From NCBI GenBank assembly GCA_001887945.1, contig LDOQ01000063.1, positions 1 through 24,330 of the forward strand: DNA of 24,330 nucleotides, written 5' to 3'. This DNA is from Spraguea lophii (Eukaryota; Microsporidia; Spragueidae). The notes beneath the pieces are model-generated. The model saw nothing but the letters and a program-made list of their open reading frames with translations. It had not been told where the DNA came from and ran no database searches. Positions 1 through 7,174 of this stretch are shown here, piece by piece; within the stretch, counting starts at the first letter, position 1; every line of letters begins with the position of its first letter. Made by a program: the position numbers and the translations under genes.

Positions 1-741
1 CATTAGTTCATAATTGTTCTGAGTTCAGGAAACCATCATGGGGTAGGAATTTCTCGGCTATTTATAGTTTTTTTTGACATCTATCAAATGATTTCTATGA
101 AAAATATAAATATATACTGAAAAAAAGGAAAAAAAATATTTTTTTTTAAAAACAATAGAAACCTTGTTTTTCATTATTTTTCCATAAATATTATTTTAGT
201 AGATCTCTTTTTTGTCAGGAATTCAATATAAATGAAAAATTCATAAAATTTTATGTTTAAAAAAAATAAAATATAAGAAAAAAATATTTAAATCTAGTAT
301 ATATTACTTTATATTATTTTATAAAAATAGAAAAATATTTTTTCTTCGTATATTTTCAAAAAGATCAAAAAAAATTTATGAAAAATTAAGAAGATTTTTT
401 TCTATTTTTATAAAAAAAGTTTATGAAGTAAATAACTTAGATAATTAAATGTTTTATAAAAAATATTTAAGTTTATATTATATTATTTTCAATAATCAAT
501 ATCTTTTTTAGATTTTTTTAATTTCTCCTTTGCATCTAAATATTTGCAAGTGTTTATATGATAATTAATATGTTTGTATATTTATCTACATTTTCAAGTC
601 TATTCATTAGCTTTTTGAATGTAGAAAGAGATTTTTTTATATTTTTTCCTATAAAATCTATATCTAGAATATTATTTTTATATTCATTATTCAATACAAA
701 TGAATATTTTTATCTTAAATTAACAATATCTATTTGTTTTA
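1..741. repeat. Left arm of the ~742-bp terminal inverted repeat
   Basis: This stretch reappears in reverse complement at 23588-24330, at the other end of the window. Positions 1-127 match perfectly. About 128-440 matches well with scattered substitutions and small indels. About 440-552 is poorly conserved. Positions 553-694 (142 bp) are again identical, and similarity fades out at about 741. The most conserved inner block is the 3' part of a small minus-strand ORF. Because the arms have diverged in places, they are two real copies of a dispersed repeat and not one sequence assembled twice. Only the outer 127 bp needs an assembly explanation. The nature of the element (subtelomeric repeat, transposon or gene-family relic) is not clear. 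Confidence 0.93.
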
Positions 742-769
742 GTATTTCTAGAAATATTTCTATCTTCAT
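554..769 (-). pseudogene. ORF relic inside the left repeat arm, interrupted by an in-frame TAA
   Basis: Read on the minus strand, an ATG at 767-769 opens 19 codons followed by TAA at 710-712. The same frame then stays open for 51 more codons to a TAA at 554-556. The residues are hydrophilic and helix-like, rich in Lys, Asn, Ile and Leu, with a stretch such as KKSLSTFKKLMNRLENVDKY near the end. The right arm has the same frame, the same internal TAA and almost the same residues. The two differences seen in the second segment are one synonymous change (GTA/GTT) and one Ser/Leu change. I do not recognise the family. It could be the 3' end of a repeat-encoded gene or chance open frame in AT-rich DNA. 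The identity block that ends next to the stop codon favours a once-coding sequence. Confidence 0.4.
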
Positions 770-843
770 TAAACTCCAGCGGTAGAAGTAAATTAAAAAG
801 AAACTTCCGTGGGAATATAGAAATAGACTTTAAAAATATTTAT

Positions 844-2013
844 TTAACCAAATAAAATGGTTTTAAGTTTTATTATTACAATTGTAATAAATAAATATCC
901 TATGTTTATTATATTAGCATATAATTCACTTGTTTTCATTGAATCAAACATAAGATTGAATATTAGGATTATAAGATTAGATACTAAGAATGTTAACATC
1001 ATATTCTTATTTATTAGTAACTGAGTGTTCAAAGTGCGAAGATTAAAAAATTTAAAAATAATGCATCCAATTACTGCATGTGTGAAATGCAAAGAAAGCA
1101 TCCAAAAAACATATGCTGCATTTCCAAGTCTTCGGGATATTTCTGAATATCTCAACGTATACACCAAACCACAAATAAAAAATATAGTAGTCAGTAATAG
1201 ATATTTAAATTTCTTACGATCAGAAATATTTTTTAGAAGAACAATTTCTCCAAGAGCAGATGAAAAAAACACAATGGATAAAGATGGAAGAATAGATGCT
1301 ATTCCTTCCTTGTTAGCACAAAGAAAAGTATGTCTTATATCAGAAAATATAAAAGGAATTACTCCATCTTTACCAAGAATAATATATTCATGAGTAAATA
1401 AAACAATTACACCTACTGCGAAATAGTTTAAAGGTCGTATTAAAATATATAAAATATCTAAGATAGCCAAGATAAAATAAAAATTAAGATGTTTTCCATA
1501 TTCTGTAACATCAACAGTATAATCAAAATAAGTTACAACACCTAATCTAATAAATCCTAGCATAGCCAGAAATAAAGAAGATTTAAGGATTTTTTTATCC
1601 GATCTTTTTACATTAAAAAAACCAGCATTAATCAAGAAGGATCCTATACCAACATCCATTAAGGATACACCATATTCTTTAGTCTTATAAAATCGTTTAG
1701 GAAACATTTTAAAATCACATGCAAATATAGAAATAATAACCATCATAATCATAGAAGATCTCATTATATCACCCAGATTCCTTTTGACATCAACCACCTC
1801 GGTTTTATTTCTTTTAAAAAATAATAGAATCAAAAAACAAGATATTCCTAAGATTAAATATGCATACTGAGGATATACAATAATAAAATATTGTGGAATA
1901 ATCCAGACAATAAAATCTGTAATTATATTAGAATTCATATTGAGCATATTGCTAAGTACCATCAAAACTGATATCACACCCGTAACTGTTAAAAGTTCTA
2001 TGTATTTATTCAT
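844..2013 (-). CDS. GWT1: GPI-anchored wall transfer protein 1 (PIG-W/Gwt1 inositol acyltransferase)
   Basis: The 389-residue multi-pass membrane protein is a clear Gwt1/PIG-W homologue. The family acylates the inositol ring of glucosaminyl-phosphatidylinositol in the ER, an early step of GPI-anchor synthesis. The diagnostic block FACDFKMFPKRFYKTKEYG lies at residues 97-115 and is followed at once by SLMDVGIGSF, the most conserved segment of the family. A second family-like segment, RRLGNAAYVFW, is near the C-terminus. Hydrophobic helices fill most of the rest. The protein is shorter than fungal Gwt1 (about 490 residues), as is usual for microsporidia. The ATG at 2011-2013 has CCC two bases upstream (minus strand), which supports this start. 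It is divergent to the membrane-protein gene at 2478. GPI proteins matter for the spore coat and parasite surface. Confidence 0.93.
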   Translation of the reverse strand: MNKYIELLTVTGVISVLMVLSNMLNMNSNIITDFIVWIIPQYFIIVYPQYAYLILGISCFLILLFFKRNKTEVVDVKRNLGDIMRSSMIMMVIISIFACDFKMFPKRFYKTKEYGVSLMDVGIGSFLINAGFFNVKRSDKKILKSSLFLAMLGFIRLGVVTYFDYTVDVTEYGKHLNFYFILAILDILYILIRPLNYFAVGVIVLFTHEYIILGKDGVIPFIFSDIRHTFLCANKEGIASILPSLSIVFFSSALGEIVLLKNISDRKKFKYLLLTTIFFICGLVYTLRYSEISRRLGNAAYVFWMLSLHFTHAVIGCIIFKFFNLRTLNTQLLINKNMMLTFLVSNLIILIFNLMFDSMKTSELYANIINIGYLFITIVIIKLKTILFG

Positions 2014-2015
2014 AA

Positions 2016-2018
2016 GGG
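2016..2018 (-). promoter_or_regulatory. CCC initiator-proximal motif of GWT1
   Basis: On the minus strand the sequence reads CCC, two bases, then the GWT1 ATG. A CCC-like core just before the start codon recurs at most genes of the window and is a described microsporidian promoter/start feature. Confidence 0.6.
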
Positions 2019-2469
2019 CAGAATGTAAAATATTATTTGTTAATCAAATTATTTACAAAAATATTTTTAATAACGCTTTAATTATAAATAATTATATTTA
2101 TATGGTCATGTTACGCCTTAGTGTAAAGCTGTTATTCTTCAATCTAATATACGTGTATTTATTGGCTTCGTTATAAATATGCATTAATCTCATCTTACCT
2201 TATGCTTTTGTGTGTTATTTATTTACACATAATAAATTACCCCATTTTGCATCACAGTTTTAATTATATTTTAATTTAACTTTATTTACATGGGGATGCT
2301 GATTAACAAATTAATATAGAATTAAATTAAATGTAATATCTTATTTTTTAGGTTTTTGTTGGGAAGAGTGATATTATAACCTATCATTTGATAATTTTGT
2401 TATCACGATATAATAACTGAATTAATCACCTTCTAAAATATTTTATATAAAAATATTATTTTGTTATAA

Positions 2470-2473
2470 CCCC
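2470..2473 (+). promoter_or_regulatory. CCCC initiator-proximal motif
   Basis: The run ATAACCCCAATT directly precedes the ATG at 2478. It is one of the best examples in the window of the C-rich core seen before microsporidian start codons, and it fixes the start of the following gene. Confidence 0.6.
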
Positions 2474-2477
2474 AATT

Positions 2478-3227
2478 ATGAAAACAAGTTCTTATATAAG
2501 AAAAATTTTTAGTTTTGCAATTCTGATCGCATTTATAGGTTTTGCATTATGGTGTTATGTTTCTCATTTATCTAAACGTGGAAAAAAAGAAATAATAAAC
2601 ATCACACCTAAGAAGAGGGTGAAATATACAAAATATGATATTGAACAAACAGGTAATTTACATCTGTATAAAAAAGGCAGTGGATTAACCATATTTTATG
2701 ATGATAATACAGTACAAGAACATAAGTTTCGAATAACTATTGAAAAAATCGATAATGCTAATAAATCGCGTAACATAGAACCTGTGTATATTGTAAAACA
2801 TAATAAAAAAATATTAATGAAAATATTTCATGATTTTAATTCTGGAATGGAAATTTGGTCAGCAAGAATATATTTTTCTTCAAACGATAAAAATGACAGT
2901 AAAGAAGTTAATGATAATTATTCTGTTTTTCTGGAGAGTAAATTATCCTATTTATCTCAAAGAGATGATACTATATCCTTATATGGAAAAGATACACAAA
3001 ATTTTTTGAGAAAAGCCGCAGAACTTAAATTTAAAGAAGAAAATCTAAATTCTATTAATTTATTTTTTAAAAATCTTGTAGTGGTTGATAAAGAACATCC
3101 TTCATTTACATTACTTGGAACTAATATGCATTTAGCAAGAATAGAAAATCCTTTAAAAGAATCTGTAAAGATCGAATTATACAATCTCGTTGTAAAAGCT
3201 GAAAAAGAAGAAAAATTAATGTTATAA
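2478..3227 (+). CDS. Orphan single-pass membrane protein, 249 aa
   Basis: I do not recognise this protein. It starts with a short basic tail (MKTSSYIRK), then one hydrophobic helix at about residues 10-28, then a strongly basic linker (SKRGKK...PKKR), then a soluble region of about 200 residues rich in Lys, Asn, Asp and Ser. The C-terminus is charged (KAEKEEKLML). There is no obvious cleavage site, so an uncleaved signal anchor is likely and the soluble part may be lumenal, extracellular or cytosolic. The CCCC core five bases before the ATG and the uninterrupted frame argue for a real gene. A minus-strand frame across 2957-3250 is a shadow. It lies between divergent GWT1 and co-directional RPC9, neither of which predicts its role. 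Confidence 0.8.
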   Translation: MKTSSYIRKIFSFAILIAFIGFALWCYVSHLSKRGKKEIINITPKKRVKYTKYDIEQTGNLHLYKKGSGLTIFYDDNTVQEHKFRITIEKIDNANKSRNIEPVYIVKHNKKILMKIFHDFNSGMEIWSARIYFSSNDKNDSKEVNDNYSVFLESKLSYLSQRDDTISLYGKDTQNFLRKAAELKFKEENLNSINLFFKNLVVVDKEHPSFTLLGTNMHLARIENPLKESVKIELYNLVVKAEKEEKLML

Positions 3228-3371
3228 ATAAAAATTAATATTATATTCATTATAATATATTTTATCTGATGCGATAATCAATAATTCAATAAAAAGAATG
3301 TGTGTTTGCAATTATTTTATTATTTTTAAAATAAGCAAAAATTAATATATTTTTATAAATTTTATATCCTC

Positions 3372-3674
3372 ATGAAAATTGTCGAAGATAAAAATGATTT
3401 CTTAACCAACAACGAAATACTTGAAATTTTTGGGAAAATGAAAGAATCAAAAAATACGATATTAGAAACAATGAGATATTCTGTAAATCTTTATTGTTCT
3501 GAGCCTTCAAATATTGTTGATTTAGAGAAATATAATTTATATCCTTTAGAAAAATTCCAATTGTTAAATAATAATCCCAAATCTCTTCTATGTTTACAAT
3601 TAATCATAGAAGAAATGGAAGAAAGATTTACAGAGGAGGAATTAGAAGAAATTCTTAATCTTTTTATTAAATAA
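3372..3674 (+). CDS. RPC17: DNA-directed RNA polymerase III subunit RPC9/Rpc17 (Rpb4-like)
   Basis: The 100-residue protein matches the small Rpb4-fold subunit of RNA polymerase III (yeast Rpc17, human CRCP/RPC9), which pairs with Rpc25 to form the polymerase stalk used in initiation. The N-terminal FLTNNEILEIF corresponds to the family's 'LSNYEV' start. The C-terminal HRDC-like part, EKFQLLNNNPKSLLCLQLII then EEMEERFTEEELEEIL, follows the human pattern of LQLLN..P......QL...E..ERLTEEQ closely. It is shorter than human (148) and yeast (161), mainly through loss of the middle linker. CC occurs two bases before the ATG. Its stop is only 7 bp from the stop of convergent NOG1, so the 3' ends of the two transcripts must overlap. 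Confidence 0.9.
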   Translation: MKIVEDKNDFLTNNEILEIFGKMKESKNTILETMRYSVNLYCSEPSNIVDLEKYNLYPLEKFQLLNNNPKSLLCLQLIIEEMEERFTEEELEEILNLFIK

Positions 3675-3681
3675 ACTTTAT

Positions 3682-5274
3682 TTATTTTTTCCTATAAAGA
3701 TGCATAGGTTTTTCTCTGTACTTGTCTTGTTTTGGATAAACATTGTTGTTTTTTATATTTTCTTTTTTTTCTTTTATTGGTTTTTCTTCGGGTGTAATTA
3801 CTCTATTTTTCTGTTTTCTCATTAAAAGTCGTTTATTAACTCTTGTTCTCTTAGATAGTCTGGATTCTTGTATTTTAACTGATTTTCTTCCCGTTACCCT
3901 CTTTATATGTTCTCTTGTATCCTTATCAAGTAAATCGAAATCTCTAAGTTCTAAATTCTCAACTTCTTTTTTATATTCTTGCACATTTTTTTCTATTTCT
4001 GTATCAAGAAAATCCACTATATTTTTACCGTTGTAAAATTCGGGTACCACATCTTTTTTCCATTCTTCTTTTACGTAATATTTCTCTCTGGCGTCAAATA
4101 GATAATCTGCTTGTTCATTTTCTTTAACCTTTTCTGTAATTATAGGTTCTGCTCTAAGCATGCATTCTGCCCTTTCATTTAAGATATCGGGATTTATCAC
4201 TCTTACTTGATTCATTACCTTTTCAATTTCTTTTCCTTCACATTTCTTTTTTATGTTTTCTTCTAATATAACCTCGCACGCCATCTCCTTTGCTACTTCA
4301 ATATTAAGATCTGTTTTAGAACTAATTTCTACATATTTTCTATTAGCGAGAAATTCATTCACCTTATTTTTTCTTTCATCATCTAAATTATCTAGGCTGA
4401 TAATATCGCATTTAGAAAGTATGATGATCATCTTTTTATTAAGAAGTGGTTCTAATGATTGGAATAAGTTTATTTGTTCTTCAAAAGAATATCCACAACC
4501 TTCAGAAACATCAAAGAAAAATAACACACATGAATCGATATGGGCTAATGCAGTAATACTCTGCATTTCAATAGTATTCATATCTTTCAATGGATGATCT
4601 AATACTCCCGGAGTATCAATAACTTGCCAATTGAGATATTTATAATCAAAGTGACCCACAAATAAATTTTTTGTTGTGAAAGCAAAAGATTGCACATCAA
4701 CATTAGCTCTGGTAATTTTGTTCATAAAAGAACTTTTACCAACGTTAGGATATCCACATATCAATAAAGTTCTGGTTTGTGGATCTATTTCTGGTAATCT
4801 ACTCATATGTTGTCTTACTTCCTCTAAATATTCCAATGTAGATTTTAATTTTTTTGTAGTTGTAACCATTCTACCGAGTGCAGCTCTTTTAAGTTGTTTG
4901 CATCTGTATAATGAATCTCCATACTTTAAAAGCTTTAAATATTCTTTAACTATATCTTCTATTATTCTTTTAGATATATTTATATGACCCAAAGCCATCT
5001 TATAATGGTCCTTGTCGTATAAAACATTTATTAAATCACAGTAAAAAGGATGTATATCTTCCATCACTGGAAATTTGTCAATAATATCTTGAAAACGTTC
5101 GATAAACTGGTTTCCACCAAATTTAACTTTTTCCATGTAGAATGTTCTAATTCTTTTAATATCATAATGTTTTCTTATAACTGTTGGTCTTCCTCTTTGT
5201 GTTTTACTTAATATTATATCAATTAAGTGTGTATTAAGTGGTACTGGTTTTATATTTCTGAAATCTAAAGACAT
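3682..5274 (-). CDS. NOG1: Nucleolar GTP-binding protein 1 (Nog1)
   Basis: This 530-residue GTPase of the OBG/NOG1 group acts on pre-60S ribosomal particles from nucleolus to cytoplasm. The N-terminal helical domain (about 1-165) is the NOG1-specific one. G motifs in order are: G1 GYPNVGKSS at 174-182, G2 threonines at 200-201, G3 DTPG at 220-223, a G4 reading SKCD at 287-290 where NKxD is usual, and G5-like ISSK at 317-320. The C-terminal part (about 380-530) is highly charged, ends in Lys/Arg-rich stretches, and corresponds to the NOG1 C-terminal domain, shortened compared with yeast (647). The minus-strand start at 5274 has CCC two bases upstream. It is divergent to RPF2, another 60S assembly factor, with 281 bp between the starts. 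Confidence 0.95.
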   Translation of the reverse strand: MSLDFRNIKPVPLNTHLIDIILSKTQRGRPTVIRKHYDIKRIRTFYMEKVKFGGNQFIERFQDIIDKFPVMEDIHPFYCDLINVLYDKDHYKMALGHINISKRIIEDIVKEYLKLLKYGDSLYRCKQLKRAALGRMVTTTKKLKSTLEYLEEVRQHMSRLPEIDPQTRTLLICGYPNVGKSSFMNKITRANVDVQSFAFTTKNLFVGHFDYKYLNWQVIDTPGVLDHPLKDMNTIEMQSITALAHIDSCVLFFFDVSEGCGYSFEEQINLFQSLEPLLNKKMIIILSKCDIISLDNLDDERKNKVNEFLANRKYVEISSKTDLNIEVAKEMACEVILEENIKKKCEGKEIEKVMNQVRVINPDILNERAECMLRAEPIITEKVKENEQADYLFDAREKYYVKEEWKKDVVPEFYNGKNIVDFLDTEIEKNVQEYKKEVENLELRDFDLLDKDTREHIKRVTGRKSVKIQESRLSKRTRVNKRLLMRKQKNRVITPEEKPIKEKKENIKNNNVYPKQDKYREKPMHLYRKK

Positions 5275-5275
5275 T

Positions 5276-5278
5276 GGG
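5276..5278 (-). promoter_or_regulatory. CCC initiator-proximal motif of NOG1
   Basis: Minus-strand sequence reads TTATCCCA followed by the NOG1 ATG. It matches the C-rich core found before most starts here. Confidence 0.6.
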
Positions 5279-5555
5279 ATAAATTTTAAAAAAAATAAAA
5301 AAATAACTTTTTTAAAAAAATTTTTTAAAATGAAACTTTTGTTTATCTAAAATTGTAATCAGTTATGATCTGCCGTGGTTTATAACTTTTGGTTCTTAAC
5401 TTTTTCAAAAAATATCTAAATTTAAATTTTCTATTGTCCTTTGAATAAAAACGATTTTTTTAAAATATTTTCGTAGAATAAAAATTACAAAAAAATAATA
5501 TTAATATTTTCTTTAAATAAATATTTTTTATAACTAAAAAAATTTTTTTATATCC

Positions 5556-6269
5556 ATGGCAAAAAGAAAAAATATGCTTTTTTTAAATAGTAACAAAAAT
5601 ACTAATACTTTAATAAATGAATTATCATCAATATTAGGAAATTGTATAACTATGACAACTAAAAATACAGTTTGTCCTTTTGATTATACAGATAAATTTC
5701 AAGAAACACTGTCAAAAAAAGAATGTCCGTTATTTTTTACTTCAAGAAAAACAAAAAATAATAAAAATTATTTTGTTATTGGAAGAACATATGAAAAAGA
5801 TATCTTAGATATGATAGAATATGAAATTATCGAATTTAAAACAACAACCGATTTTGAATCTATACCACCAGAATTAAATATTAGATATTTTTTAATATTT
5901 GAAGGAATGGAAAAAAGAGAAGAAAATTTATTTTTAGATATTTTTAATACTTCTTCCTACGCAGTGAATATAAATGATATAAAATATATGTTGATAATTA
6001 CAAAAGAAGAAAATATATTTTCTTTGAAATTATACAGAGTAGAAGGTAATAGATATGAAGAAATTGGTCCTTATATAAAATTCATAGAAACAAGAAAACA
6101 TTTTTCTGATGAAAATAAATTTCTTGAAGCATGTGAAACTGATGGGAATAAAAGAAAAAAGAATATATCAAAAAATATATACAATGATACAATTGGAACA
6201 ATACATATACCTCCACCAAATCTTAGTGATGTTAAAGTTAAAAGATCTAAAGGGTTTAAAGACCTATAA
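5556..6269 (+). CDS. RPF2: Ribosome biogenesis protein RPF2 (Brix domain)
   Basis: The 237-residue protein is a Brix-domain factor of the Rpf2 type. In yeast, Rpf2 with Rrs1 brings the 5S RNP (5S rRNA, uL18, uL5) into the pre-60S particle in the nucleolus. The Brix signature is visible as FVIGRTYEKDILDMIEYEI at about residues 70-90, a family region that normally reads 'FGR.Y...LLDM.EL'. The distal part contains EEIGPYIKFIETR, and the conserved Rpf2 tail KKNISKNIYNDTIGTIHI is followed by a basic RSKGFKDL terminus, all in family order. It lacks the longer N- and C-terminal extensions of yeast Rpf2 (344). The start is supported by CC directly before the ATG and the MAKRK beginning. It shares a 281-bp divergent intergenic region with NOG1. 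Confidence 0.9.
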   Translation: MAKRKNMLFLNSNKNTNTLINELSSILGNCITMTTKNTVCPFDYTDKFQETLSKKECPLFFTSRKTKNNKNYFVIGRTYEKDILDMIEYEIIEFKTTTDFESIPPELNIRYFLIFEGMEKREENLFLDIFNTSSYAVNINDIKYMLIITKEENIFSLKLYRVEGNRYEEIGPYIKFIETRKHFSDENKFLEACETDGNKRKKNISKNIYNDTIGTIHIPPPNLSDVKVKRSKGFKDL

Positions 6270-7174
6270 TTCTTTAAATAAAGTATTATCTATCGTATAA
6301 AAAATATTTAATTTATTATTATTTCACCTGTAGTATAATTTTTTATTTTGTTACTTGATAAGATTATATTTATTTTATTAGTGCGATATTATCCGTTTAA
6401 ATTTATTAACATTTTAACCGATAAAATAAATAAATCTTTATTTTAAAATTATAATTATTTATGAATAAAAAATACAGTAGTAAATGTAATAGAAAACAAA
6501 GAGAAATAATATTTTTTAAAAGTAAATACTAATATTGTATATATTCTTATTTGTATTCAATTTATTGTTACAGTAGAATAATACTTGATTGGCTTTGTAA
6601 AGCATAGTGTATTGATTAATGGTTTATTCGGTAATATGTCATGTAATAAATACATCATAAAATGATGATTACAGTGACATATACCAGAATTAAATAGCCA
6701 ATCTGAATCATAAGATAAGATTAATGAAATTATTATAGTATTTAACAAATACAATTCAAATAACTTTAAAAAACTATGCTCCGCAAACCAATACAAATTT
6801 ATTTATTAGGAAACTTCTGTACACAAAGTTTCATTTAAAACTAATGGTTTGATTTCTTGTTTATTGGAAGTTAATAAAATATTGTTATCTTATGTATTAT
6901 TTTGTAAATCACTTACTATTCTCTTTGCAAATCTTATTTTATTACTCTTATTAAAGATCATGGTTGTTTTGAATTTATCATAATTGAGTGTAAAATGAAA
7001 TAACCTAACGATTTAAATATTTCAAAGTATTAGTTTCATATTCAATCTATTTAATTATAATTTAGGAAACTTTAACAATAGGTTTTAATTTATTAATCTT
7101 TCTCCCAATAAAAAATTATTATTTGAAATGATGTTTCATTTATGTTTATAAATACAGACCCTAATTTCATTGTT
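6270..7174. other. Intergenic region between RPF2 and pyruvate kinase
   Basis: About 905 bp of AT-rich sequence. A 79-codon minus-strand open frame at 6557-6796 begins with TTG, has no C-rich motif and matches nothing I recognise, so I do not call it a gene. No tRNA, tandem repeat or transposase signature is visible. The pyruvate kinase promoter must lie at its right end. Confidence 0.5.

Larger units (their letters stand above)
2014..2477. other. Divergent intergenic region between GWT1 and the 249-aa membrane protein gene
   Basis: This 464-bp AT-rich stretch separates two divergently transcribed genes, so it should hold both promoters. Beyond the CCC cores next to each start codon I find no ORF with a plausible start, no tRNA-like fold and no repeat. 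Confidence 0.5.

Noticed and set aside
1025..1393. 122-codon plus-strand frame within GWT1
   Set aside because: Shadow of the well-supported minus-strand GWT1 gene.
4253..4987. Plus-strand frames within NOG1
   Set aside because: Shadows of the NOG1 coding sequence, which carries clear GTPase motifs on the other strand.
6557..6796. 79-codon minus-strand open frame
   Set aside because: It starts with TTG, has no C-rich start motif and resembles no family.
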